Shown: positions 1 to 10,424, numbered from the stretch's first letter. The stretch: DNA of 64,000 nt from Cladorhizidae sp. MBARI D1340-BT2 (GCA_028752905.1 JAQNBH010000012.1:20301545-20365544), one strand, 5' to 3'. Numbers and translations: made by a program. Notes: a model not told the origin generated them from the letters alone.

Positions 1-679
1 TATGCAGAATATACGGATGTTTGGTATCAAGAGAGAGAACAGAGAGAGGCCTACCTTTAGAGCTATATATCAAGTCTATTCAGTGAAGTGTGGAGAATCT
101 ATGAAGCTAACATGTTTAGCTCAAGATAGAGAACACTGAGAGATACCTATCTTGCAAGTCCATTACAGTGAAGTGTGCAGAATATATGGATGTTTGGTAT
201 CAAGAGAGAGCACTTAGAGAGTCCTATCTTAATAGCTATACATCAAGTCTATTCAGTGAAGTGTGGATAATCTACGAAGCTAACATGTTTAGCATCAAGT
301 AAGAGTACAATTCATAACTGCCCTAATTAACAAGACCAAAGTCCCAGATTTTGTCAACTGATAGAGAAGGCCCTTATCTGCATCATGTCAACAGATTATC
401 AATAAATGTAGTGGTTTTTCACTGGCAGGCCACCGCTTTGGCAACTGGAAAACGCCAGGAAAGATCGCAAACCTTACCACTTCAAATCACCATAACTTGC
501 TAATACTTAGAGTACTCAAACTTTTGGCACATAAAAAAGACAGATAATTAGAAGGGCTATCCGGTGATATAAAAATTATCTTTTTTGGGTAAAGTGTAGA
601 AAAGTTATGAGCTTTACGGCAAAATAACAAGATTTTTGGGGGGAAAATGAGAAACATATAGACCAAATTAGGGCAAATA
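1..679 (+). repeat. Satellite monomer m0, partial (L)
   Basis: It starts inside B. s3 G. The 24-bp segment is at 288-311. U has gcatcatg, gcacataaaaaag and ccggtg; tract1 T6G3; tract2 T5G6A4. Confidence 0.95.
288..311 (+). repeat. 24-bp segment that defines L-type monomers (copy in m0)
   Basis: This segment lies between aacatg and tcataactg. It starts tttagcatcaag, which matches the A/B junction of the same monomer. The L form therefore continues the subrepeat pattern and is probably ancestral, and the S form is a 24-bp deletion. It is present in m0, m5, m14, m17, m20, m29, m35, m36, m38, m41, m42, m44, m50, m51, m53, m54, m55, m57, m58, m61, m64, m67 and m69. Confidence 0.9.
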
Positions 680-864
680 TCAAGATAGAGAACACATAAT
701 GAAACCTATCATTCGAATCATATCAAGTCCATTACAGTGAAGTGTGCAGAATATTATGGATGTTTGATATCAACAGAGAGCACAGGGAGAGACCTATCTT
801 AATAGCTATATATCAAGTTTATACAGTGAAGTGTGCAGAATCTATGAAGCTAACCTGTTTAGCA
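680..864 (+). repeat. Subrepeat A (reference copy in m1)
   Basis: Subrepeat A is 185 bp in m1. It runs from tcaagatagagaacacat to the next tcaagatagag at 865. It is the longest of the three related subrepeats and the only one with the ttcgaa segment. It holds diagnostic sites s1 and s2 and the AATTA insertion site (gctata|tatcaag) seen in zone III. It shares the phrases cagtgaagtgtg, gaatctatgaagctaac and gtttagc with B and C. Confidence 0.9.
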
Positions 865-1028
865 TCAAGATAGAGAACACATAGAGAAACCTATCTTGTG
901 ATTCTATGTATGCAGAATATACGCATGTTTGGTATCAAGAGAGAGAACAGAGAGAGGCCTACCTTTAGAGCTATATATCAAGTCTATTCAGTGAAGTGTG
1001 GAGAATCTATGAAGCTAACATGTTTAGC
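865..1028 (+). repeat. Subrepeat B (reference copy in m1)
   Basis: Subrepeat B is 164 bp. It begins with tcaagatagagaacacatag and ends at the next tcaagatagag at 1029. It is about 20 bp shorter than A. It carries site s3 and the aggcct segment. Its first half has lost the cagtgaagtg phrase, where attctatgta stands instead at 901-910. Confidence 0.9.
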
Positions 1029-1196
1029 TCAAGATAGAGAACACTGAGAGATACCTATCTTGCAAGTCCATTACAGTGAAGTGTGCAGAATATATGGATG
1101 TTTGGTATCAAGAGAGAGCACTTAGAGAGTCCTATCTTAATAGCTATACATCAAGTCTATTCAGTGAAGTGTGGATAATCTACGAAGCTAACATGT
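1029..1196 (+). repeat. Subrepeat C (reference copy in m1, S type)
   Basis: Subrepeat C is 168 bp in S-type monomers and 174 bp in L-type monomers (121-294 in m0), where its end runs into a fourth, degenerate start tcaagtaagag. C varies little across the array. Exceptions I saw are gtatgcag in m31, m33 and m34, gtgggga in m48, gtgaattgtg in m58, and the ataactatc plus ctaaaatg pair in m59, m65 and m70 (ataactatc replaces the usual atacctatc). Confidence 0.88.
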
Positions 1197-1464
1197 CATA
1201 ACTGCCCTAATTAACAAGACCAAAGTCCCAGATTTTGTCAACTGATAGAGAAGGCCCTTATCTGCAACATGTCAACAGATTATCAATAAATGTAGTGGTT
1301 TTTCACTGGCAGGCCACCGCTTTGGCAACTGGAAAACGCCAGGAAAGATCGCAAACCTTACCACTTCAAATCACCATAACTTGCTAATACTTAGAGTACT
1401 CAAAATTTTGGCACGTACAAAAGACAGATAATTAGAAGGGCTATCCAGTGATATAAAAATTATC

Positions 1465-1473
1465 TTTTTTGGG
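1465..1473 (+). repeat. tract1: 9-bp T/G run in U (copy in m1)
   Basis: This tract lies between attatc and taaag. The forms are T6G3 (commonest), T5G4 and T4G5, always nine bases. Zone II/III variants read ttagc then T6 gag, or T7 gag in m60, m63, m66 and m71, where one base is gained. Confidence 0.85.
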
Positions 1474-1516
1474 TAAAGTGTAGAAAAGTTATGAGCTTTA
1501 CGGCAAAATAACAAGA

Positions 1517-1531
1517 TTTGGGGGGGGGGAA
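1517..1531 (+). repeat. tract2: 15-bp T-G-A run with moving borders (copy in m1)
   Basis: This tract lies between aacaaga and tgag/ttag. In m1 it is T3 G10 A2. Other copies are T3G9A3, T3G8A4, T5G7A3, T5G6A4, T5G5A5, T4G8A3, T4G7A4 and T6G5A4. In every copy counted the total is 15. The G-run ranges from 5 to 10 without a change in overall length. Confidence 0.88.
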
Positions 1532-1563
1532 TGAGAAACATATAGACCAAATTAGGGCAAATA

Positions 1564-2446
1564 TCAAGATAGAGAACACATAATGAAACCTATCATTCGA
1601 ATCATATCAAGTCCATTACAGTGAAGTGTGCAGAATATTATGGATGTTTCATATCAACAGAGAGCACAGGGAGAGATCTATCTTAATAGCTATATATCAG
1701 GTTTATACAGTGAAGTGTGGAGAATCTATGAAGCTAACCTGTTTAGCATCAAGATAGAGAACACATAGAGAAACCTATCTTGTGATTCTATGTATGCAGA
1801 ATATACGCATGTTTGGTATCAAGAGAGAGAACAGAGAGAGGCCTACCTTTAGAGCTATATATCAAGTCTATTCAGTGAAGTGTGGAGAATCTATGAAGCT
1901 AACATGTTTAGCTCAAGATAGAGAACACTGAGAGATACCTATCTTGCAAGTCCATTACAGTGAAGTGTGCAGAATATATGGATGTTTGGTATCAAGAGAG
2001 AGCACTTAGAGAGTCCTATCTTAATAGCTATACATCAAGTCTATTCAGTGAAGTGTGGATAATCTACGAAGCTAACATGTCATAACTGCCCTAATTAACA
2101 AGACCAAAGTCCCAGATTTTGTCAACTGATAGAGAAGGCCCTTATCTGCAACATGTCAACAGATTATCAATAAATGTAGTGGTTTTTCACTGGCAGGCCA
2201 CCGCTTTGGCAACTGGAAAACGCCAGGAAAGATCGCAAACCTTACCACTTCAAATCACCATAACTTGCTAATACTTAGAGTACTCAAAATTTTGGCACGT
2301 ACAAAAGACAGATAATTAGAAGGGCTATCCGGTGATATAAAATTATCTTTTGGGGGTAAAGTGTAGAAAAGTTATGAGCTTTACGGCAAAATAACAAGAT
2401 TTGGGGGGGGAAAATGAGAAACATATAGACCAAATTAGGGCAAATA
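1564..2446 (+). repeat. Satellite monomer m2, 883 bp (S)
   Basis: s1 C, s2 G, s3 C, with agatcta and caggttt in A. U has ccggtg and one A fewer in ataaaattatc; tract1 T4G5; tract2 T3G8A4. Confidence 0.95.
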
Positions 2447-3330
2447 TCAAGATAGAGAACAAATAATGAAACCTATCATTCGAATCATATCAAGTCCATT
2501 ACAGTGAAGTGTGCAGAATATTATGGATGTTTCATATCAACAGAGAGCACAGGGAGAGACCTATCTTAATAGCTATATATCAAGTTTATACAGTGAAGTG
2601 TGGAGAATCTATGAAGCTAACCTGTTTAGCATCAAGATAGAGAACACATAGAGAAACCTATCTTGTGATTCTATGTATGCAGAATATACGCATGTTTGGT
2701 ATCAAGAGAGAGAACAGAGAGAGGCCTACCTTTAGAGCTATATATCAAGTCTATTCAGTGAAGTGTGGAGAATCTATGAAGCTAACATGTTTAGCTCAAG
2801 ATAGAGAACACTGAGAGATACCTATCTTGCAAGTCCATTACAGTGAAGTGTGCAGAATATATGGATGTTTGGTATCAAGAGAGAGCACTTAGAGAGTCCT
2901 ATCTTAATAGCTATACATCAAGTCTATTCAGTGAAGTGTGGATAATCTACGAAGCTAACATGTCATAACTGCCCTAATTAACAAGACCAAAGTCCCAGAT
3001 TTTGTCAACTGATAGAGAAGGCCCTTATCTGCAACATGTCAACAGATTATCAATAAATGTAGTGGTTTTTCACTGGCAGGCCACCGCTTTGGCAACTGGA
3101 AAACGCCAGGAAAGATCGCAAACCTTACCACTTCAAATCACCATAACTTGCTAATACTTAGAGTACTCAAAATTTTGGCACGTACAAAAGACAGATAATT
3201 AGAAGGGCTATCCAGTGATATAAAAATTATCTTTTTTGGTTAAAGTGTAGAAAAGTTATGAGCTTTACGGCAAAATAACAAGATTTGGGGGGGGGAAATG
3301 AGAAACATATAGACCAAATTAGGGCAAATA
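2447..3330 (+). repeat. Satellite monomer m3, 884 bp (S)
   Basis: A starts with caaataatg. s1 C, s2 G, s3 C. U has ccagtg and ttttttggttaaag; tract2 T3G9A3. Confidence 0.95.
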
Positions 3331-4214
3331 TCAAGATAGAGAACACATAATGAAACCTATCATTCGAATCATATCAAGTCCATTACAGTGAAGTGTGCAG
3401 AATATTATGGATGTTTCATATCAACAGAGAGCACAGGGAGAGATCTATCTTAATAGCTATATATCAGGTTTATACAGTGAAGTGTGGAGAATCTATGAAG
3501 CTAACCTGTTTAGCATCAAGATAGAGAACACATAGAGAAACCTATCTTGTGATTCTATGTATGCAGAATATACGCATGTTTGGTATCAAGAGAGAGAACA
3601 GAGAGAGGCCTACCTTTAGAGCTATATATCAAGTCTATTCAGTGAAGTGTGGAGAATCTATGAAGCTAACATGTTTAGCTCAAGATAGAGAACACTGAGA
3701 GATACCTATCTTGCAAGTCCATTACAGTGAAGTGTGCAGAATATATGGATGTTTGGTATCAAGAGAGAGCACTTAGAGAGTCCTATCTTAATAGCTATAC
3801 ATCAAGTCTATTCAGTGAAGTGTGGATAATCTACGAAGCTAACATGTCATAACTGCCCTAATTAACAAGACCAAAGTCCCAGATTTTGTCAACTGATAGA
3901 GAAGGCCCTTATCTGCAACATGTCAACAGATTATCAATAAATGTAGTGGTTTTTCACTGGCAGGCCACCGCTTTGGCAACTGGAAAACGCCAGGAAAGAT
4001 CGCAAACCTTACCACTTCAAATCATCATAACTTGCTAATACTTAGAGTACTCAAAATTTTGGCACGTACAAAAGACAGATAATTAGAAGGGCTATCCGGT
4101 GATATAAAAATTATCTTTTTTGGGTAAAGTGTAGAAAAGTTATGAGCTTTACGGCAAAATAACAAGATTTTTGGGGGGGAAATGAGAAACATATAGACCA
4201 AATTAGGGCAAATA
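3331..4214 (+). repeat. Satellite monomer m4, 884 bp (S)
   Basis: s1 C, s2 G, s3 C, with agatcta and caggttt. U has atcatcataac and ccggtg; tract1 T6G3; tract2 T5G7A3. Confidence 0.95.
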
Positions 4215-5122
4215 TCAAGATAGAGAACACATAATGAAACCTATCATTCGAATCATATCAAGTCCATTACAGTGAAGTGTGCAGAATATTATGGATGTTT
4301 GATATCAACAGAGAGCACAGGGAGAGACCTCTCTTAATAGCTATATATCAAGTTTATACAGTGAAGTGTGGAGAATCTATGAAGCTAACCTGTTTAGCAT
4401 CAAGATAGAGAACACATAGAGAAACCTATCTTGTGATTCTATGTATGCAGAATATACGGATGTTTGGTATCAAGAGAGAGAACAGAGAGAGGCCTACCTT
4501 TAGAGCTATATATCAAGTCTATTCAGTGAAGTGTGGAGAATCTATGAAGCTAACATGTTTAGCTCAAGATAGAGAACACTGAGAGATACCTATCTTGCAA
4601 GTCCATTACAGTGAAGTGTGCAGAATATATGGATGTTTGGTATCAAGAGAGAGCACTTAGAGAGTCCTATCTTAATAGCTATACATCAAGTCTATTCAGT
4701 GAAGTGTGGATAATCTACGAAGCTAACATGTTTAGCATCAAGTAAGAGTACAATTCATAACTGCCCTAATTAACAAGACCAAAGTCCCAGATTTTGTCAA
4801 CTGATAGAGAAGGCCCTTATCTGCATCATGTCAACAGATTATCAATAAATGTAGTGGTTTTTCACTGGCAGGCCACCGCTTTGGCAACTGGAAAACGCCA
4901 GGAAAGATCGCAAACCTTACCACTTCAAATCACCATAACTTGCTAATACTTAGAGTACTCAAACTTTTGGCACGTAAAAAAGACAGATAATTAGAAGGGC
5001 TATCCGGTGATATAAAAATTATCTTTTTTGGGTAAAGTGTAGAAAAGTTATGAGCTTTACGGCAAAATAACAAGATTTTTGGGGGGGAAATGAGAAACAT
5101 ATAGACCAAATTAGGGCAAATA
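4215..5122 (+). repeat. Satellite monomer m5, 908 bp (L)
   Basis: s1 G, s2 G, s3 G, with private agacctctctt. U has gcatcatg and gcacgtaaaaaag; tract1 T6G3; tract2 T5G7A3. Confidence 0.95.
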
Positions 5123-6006
5123 TCAAGATAGAGAACACATAATGAAACCTATCATTCGAATCATATCAAGTCCATTACAGTGAAGTGTGCAGAATATTAT
5201 GGATGTTTGATATCAACAGAGAGCACAGGGAGAGACCTATCTTAATAGCTATATATCAAGTTTATACAGTGAAGTGTGCAGAATCTATGAAGCTAACCTG
5301 TTTAGCATCAAGATAGAGAACACATAGAGAAACCTATCTTGTGATTCTATGTATGCAGAATATACGCATGTTTGGTATCAAGAGAGAGAACAGAGAGAGG
5401 CCTACCTTTAGAGCTATATATCAAGTCTATTCAGTGAAGTGTGGAGAATCTATGAAGCTAACATGTTTAGCTCAAGATAGAGAACACTGAGAGATACCTA
5501 TCTTGCAAGTCCATTACAGTGAAGTGTGCAGAATATATGGATGTTTGGTATCAAGAGAGAGCACTTAGAGAGTCCTATCTTAATAGCTATACATCAAGTC
5601 TATTCAGTGAAGTGTGGATAATCTACGAAGCTAACATGTCATAACTGCCCTAATTAACAAGACCAAAGTCCCAGATTTTGTCAACTGATAGAGAAGGCCC
5701 TTATCTGCAACATGTCAACAGATTATCAATAAATGTAGTGGTTTTTCACTGGCAGGCCACCGCTTTGGCAACTGGAAAACGCCAGGAAAGATCGCAAACC
5801 TTACCACTTCAAATCACCATAACTTGCTAATACTTAGAGTACTCAAAATTTTGGCACGTACAAAAGACAGATAATTAGAAGGGCTATCCAGTGATATAAA
5901 AATTATCTTTTTTGGGTAAAGTGTAGAAAAGTTATGAGCTTTACGGCAAAATAACAAGATTTGGGGGGGGGAAATGAGAAACATATAGACCAAATTAGGG
6001 CAAATA
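5123..6006 (+). repeat. Satellite monomer m6, 884 bp (S)
   Basis: s1 G, s2 C, s3 C. U has ccagtg; tract1 T6G3; tract2 T3G9A3. Close to m1 and m15. Confidence 0.95.
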
Positions 6007-6890
6007 TCAAGATAGAGAACACATAATGAAACCTATCATTCGAATCATATCAAGTCCATTACAGTGAAGTATGCAGAATATTATGGATGTTTCATATCAA
6101 CAGAGAGCACAGGGAGAGACCTATCTTAATAGCTATATATCAGGTTTATACAGTGAAGTGTGGAGAATCTATGAAGCTAACCTGTTTAGCATCAAGATAG
6201 AGAACACATAGAGAAACCTATCTTGTGATTCTATGTATGCAGAATATACGCATGTTTGGTATCAAGAGAGAGAACAGAGAGAGGCCTACCTTTAGAGCTA
6301 TATATCAAGTCTATTCAGTGAAGTGTGGAGAATCTATGAAGCTAACATGTTTAGCTCAAGATAGAGAACACTGAGAGATACCTATCTTGCAAGTCCATTA
6401 CAGTGAAGTGTGCAGAATATATGGATGTTTGGTATCAAGAGAGAGCACTTAGAGAGTCCTATCTTAATAGCTATACATCAAGTCTATTCAGTGAAGTGTG
6501 GATAATCTACGAAGCTAACATGTCATAACTGCCCTAATTAACAAGACCAAAGTCCCAGATTTTGTCAACTGATAGAGAAGGCCCTTATCTGCAACATGTC
6601 AACAGATTATCAATAAATGTAGTGGTTTTTCACTGGCAGGCCACCGCTTTGGCAACTGGAAAACGCCAGGAAAGATCGCAAACCTTACCACTTCAAATCA
6701 CCATAACTTGCTAATACTTAGAGTACTTAAAATTTTGGCACGTACAAAAGACAGATAATTAGAAGGGCTATCCGGTGATATAAAAATTATCTTTTTTGGG
6801 TAAAGTGTAGAAAAGTTATGAGCTTTACGGCAAAATAACAAGATTTTTGGGGGGAAAATGAGAAACATATAGACCAAATTAGGGCAAATA
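6007..6890 (+). repeat. Satellite monomer m7, 884 bp (S)
   Basis: s1 C, s2 G, s3 C, with gtatgcag and caggttt in A. U has private agtacttaaa, then ccggtg; tract2 T5G6A4. Confidence 0.95.
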
Positions 6891-7774
6891 TCAAGATAGA
6901 GAACACATAATGAAACCTATCATTCGAATCATATCAAGTCCATTACAGTGAAGTGTGCAGAATATTATGGATGTTTGATATCAACAGAGAGCACAGGGAG
7001 AGACCTATCTTAATAGCTATATATCAAGTTTATACAGTGAAGTGTGCAGAATCTATGAAGCTAACCTGTTTAGCATCAAGATAGAGAACACATAGAGAAA
7101 CCTATCTTGTGATTCTATGTATGCAGAATATATGCATGTTTGGTATCAAGAGAGAGAACAGAGAGAGGCCTACCTTTAGAGCTATATATCAAGTCTATTC
7201 AGTGAAGTGTGGAGAATCTATGAAGCTAACATGTTTAGCTCAAGATAGAGAACACTGAGAGATACCTATCTTGCAAGTCCATTACAGTGAAGTGTGCAGA
7301 ATATATGGATGTTTGGTATCAAGAGAGAGCACTTAGAGAGTCCTATCTTAATAGCTATACATCAAGTCTATTCAGTGAAGTGTGGATAATCTACGAAGCT
7401 AACATGTCATAACTGCCCTAATTAACAAGACCAAAGTCCCAGATTTTGTCAACTGATAGAGAAGGCCCTTATCTGCAACATGTCAACAGATTATCAATAA
7501 ATGTAGTGGTTTTTTACTGGCAGGCCACCGCTTTGGCAACTGGAAAACGCCAGGAAAGATCGCAAACCTTACCACTTCAAATCACTATAACTTGCTAATA
7601 CTTAGAGTACTCAAAATTTTGGCACGTACAAAAGACAGATAATTAGAAGGGCTATCCGGTGATATAAAAATTATCTTTTTTGGGTAAAGTGTAGAAAAGT
7701 TATGAGCTTTACGGCAAAATAACAAGATTTTTGGGGGGAAAATGAGAAACATATAGACCAAATTAGGGCAAATA
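6891..7774 (+). repeat. Satellite monomer m8, 884 bp (S)
   Basis: s1 G, s2 C; s3 is atatgcatg, a CpG-decay form. U has private gttttttactgg plus actataac; tract1 T6G3; tract2 T5G6A4. Confidence 0.95.
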
Positions 7775-8657
7775 TCAAGATAGAGAACACATAATGAAAC
7801 CTATCATTCGAATCATATCAAGTCCATTACAGTGAAGTGTGCAGAATATTATGGATGTTTGATATCAACAGAGAACACAGGGAGAGACCTATCTTAATAG
7901 CTATATATCAAGTTTATACAGTGAAGTGTGGAGAATCTATGAAGCTAACCTGTTTAGCATCAAGATAGAGAACACATAGAGAAACCTATCTTGTGATTCT
8001 ATGTATGCAGAATATACGGATGTTTGGTATCAAGAGAGAGAACAGAGAGAGGCCTACCTTTAGAGCTATATATCAAGTCTATTCAGTGAAGTGTGGAGAA
8101 TCTATGAAGCTAACATGTTTAGCTCAAGATAGAGAACACTGAGAGATACCTATCTTGCAAGTCCATTACAGTGAAGTGTGCAGAATATATGGATGTTTGG
8201 TATCAAGAGAGAGCACTTAGAGAGTCCTATCTTAATAGCTATACATCAAGTCTATTCAGTGAAGTGTGGATAATCTACGAAGCTAACATGTCATAACTGC
8301 CCTAATTAACAAGACCAAAGTCCCAGATTTTGTCAACTGATAGAGAAGGCCCTTATCTGCAACATGTCAACAGATTATCAATAAATGTAGTGGTTTTTCA
8401 CTGGCAGGCCACCGCTTTGGCAACTGGAAAACGCCAGGAAAGATCGCAAACCTTACCACTTCAAATCACCATAACTTGCTAATACTTAGAGTACTCAAAA
8501 TTTTGGCACGTACAAAAGACAGATAATTAGAAGGGCTATCCGGTGATATAAAATTATCTTTTTGGGGTAAAGTGTAGAAAAGTTATGAGCTTTACGGCAA
8601 AATAACAAGATTTGGGGGGGGAAAATGAGAAACATATAGACCAAATTAGGGCAAATA
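7775..8657 (+). repeat. Satellite monomer m9, 883 bp (S)
   Basis: s1 G, s2 G, s3 G, with gagaacacag in A. U lacks one A; tract1 T5G4; tract2 T3G8A4. Confidence 0.95.
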
Positions 8658-9540
8658 TCAAGATAGAGAACACATAATGAAACCTATCATTCGAATCATA
8701 TCAAGTCCATTACAGTGAAGTGTGCAGAATATTATGGATGTTTCATATCAACAGAGAGCACAGGGAGAGACCTATCTTAATAGCTATATATCAAGTTTAT
8801 ACAGTGAAGTGTGGAGAATCTATGAAGCTAACCTGTTTAGCATCAAGATAGAGAACACATAGAGAAACCTATCTTGTGATTCTATGTATGCAGAATATAC
8901 GCATGTTTGGTATCAAGAGAGAGAACAGAGAGAGGCCTACCTTTAGAGCTATATATCAAGTCTATTCAGTGAAGTGTGGAGAATCTATGAAGCTAACATG
9001 TTTAGCTCAAGATAGAGAACACTGAGAGATACCTATCTTGCAAGTCCATTACAGTGAAGTGTGCAGAATATATGGATGTTTGGTATCAAGAGAGAGCACT
9101 TAGAGAGTCCTATCTTAATAGCTATACATCAAGTCTATTCAGTGAAGTGTGGATAATCTACGAAGCTAACATGTCATAACTGCCCTAATTAACAAGACCA
9201 AAGTCCCAGATTTTGTCAACTGATAGAGAAGGCCCTTATCTGCAACATGTCAACAGATTATCAATAAATGTAGTGGTTTTTCACTGGCAGGCCACCGCTT
9301 TGGCAACTGGAAAACGCCAGGAAAGATCGCAAACCTTACCACTTCAAATCACCATAACTTGCTAATACTTAGAGTACTCAAAATTTTGGCACGTACAAAA
9401 GACAGATAATTAGAAGGGCTATCCGGTGATATAAAATTATCTTTTGGGGGTAAAGTGTAGAAAAGTTATGAGCTTTACGGCAAAATAACAAGATTTGGGG
9501 GGGGAAAATGAGAAACATATAGACCAAATTAGGGCAAATA
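8658..9540 (+). repeat. Satellite monomer m10, 883 bp (S)
   Basis: s1 C, s2 G, s3 C. U has ccggtg and one A fewer; tract1 T4G5; tract2 T3G8A4. Confidence 0.95.
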
Positions 9541-10424
9541 TCAAGATAGAGAACAAATAATGAAACCTATCATTCGAATCATATCAAGTCCATTACAGTG
9601 AAGTGTGCAGAATATTATGGATGTTTCATATCAACAGAGAGCACAGGGAGAGACCTATCTTAATAGCTATATATCAAGTTTATACAGTGAAGTGTGGAGA
9701 ATCTATGAAGCTAACCTGTTTAGCATCAAGATAGAGAACACATAGAGAAACCTATCTTGTGATTCTATGTATGCAGAATATACGCATGTTTGGTATCAAG
9801 AGAGAGAACAGAGAGAGGCCTACCTTTAGAGCTATATATCAAGTCTATTCAGTGAAGTGTGGAGAATCTATGAAGCTAACATGTTTAGCTCAAGATAGAG
9901 AACACTGAGAGATACCTATCTTGCAAGTCCATTACAGTGAAGTGTGCAGAATATATGGATGTTTGGTATCAAGAGAGAGCACTTAGAGAGTCCTATCTTA
10001 ATAGCTATACATCAAGTCTATTCAGTGAAGTGTGGATAATCTACGAAGCTAACATGTCATAACTGCCCTAATTAACAAGACCAAAGTCCCAGATTTTGTC
10101 AACTGATAGAGAAGGCCCTTATCTGCAACATGTCAACAGATTATCAATAAATGTAGTGGTTTTTCACTGGCAGGCCACCGCTTTGGCAACTGGAAAACGC
10201 CAGGAAAGATCGCAAACCTTACCACTTCAAATCACCATAACTTGCTAATACTTAGAGTACTCAAAATTTTGGCACGTACAAAAGACAGATAATTAGAAGG
10301 GCTATCCAGTGATATAAAAATTATCTTTTTTGGGTAAAGTGTAGAAAAGTTATGAGCTTTACGGCAAAATAACAAGATTTGGGGGGGGGAAATGAGAAAC
10401 ATATAGACCAAATTAGGGCAAATA
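9541..10424 (+). repeat. Satellite monomer m11, 884 bp (S)
   Basis: A starts with caaataatg. s1 C, s2 G, s3 C. U has ccagtg; tract1 T6G3; tract2 T3G9A3. Confidence 0.95.

Larger units (their letters stand above)
735..1196 (+). repeat. Alternating ~85-bp half-units inside A/B/C
   Basis: Starting each half-unit at cagtgaagtgtg or its degenerate form, m1 has half-units at 735-823 (89 bp), 824-900 (77), 901-988 (88), 989-1073 (85), 1074-1161 (88) and a truncated one at 1162-1196. The odd ones share tgcagaatat, atggatgttt and gagagcac-like phrases. The even ones share gtgtggagaatctatgaagc and tgtttagc. A, B and C are therefore dimers of an older unit of about 85 bp. Confidence 0.8.
680..1563 (+). 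repeat. Satellite monomer m1, 884 bp (S)
   Basis: s1 G, s2 C, s3 C. U has ccagtg; tract1 T6G3; tract2 T3G10A2, the longest G-run seen. Reference copy for the subrepeat entries. Confidence 0.95.
1197..1563 (+). repeat. U domain (reference copy in m1)
   Basis: The U domain is 367 bp in m1, from cataactgccc to the next subrepeat A. I see no similarity to A, B or C. It contains most of the monomer's CpG sites (accgc, aacgcc, atcgc, cacgta, ccgg, tacggc), two pure-run tracts (1465-1473 and 1517-1531) and the phrase aaaagttatgagc. It may come from a different source, such as a transposon fragment, later joined to the A/B/C repeats; that is inference. Confidence 0.85.

Noticed and set aside
1304..1342. 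Hairpin at ctggc...gccag in U as a terminator or regulatory element
   Set aside because: The stem is only 5 bp around a 28-bp loop, with a 4-bp inner stem. There is no gene for it to act on.
1498..1535. G-quadruplex from the G-run in tract2
   Set aside because: There is one G-run per monomer, with no other G-runs nearby, so an intramolecular quadruplex cannot form. Runs 890 bp apart are too distant for a usual structure.
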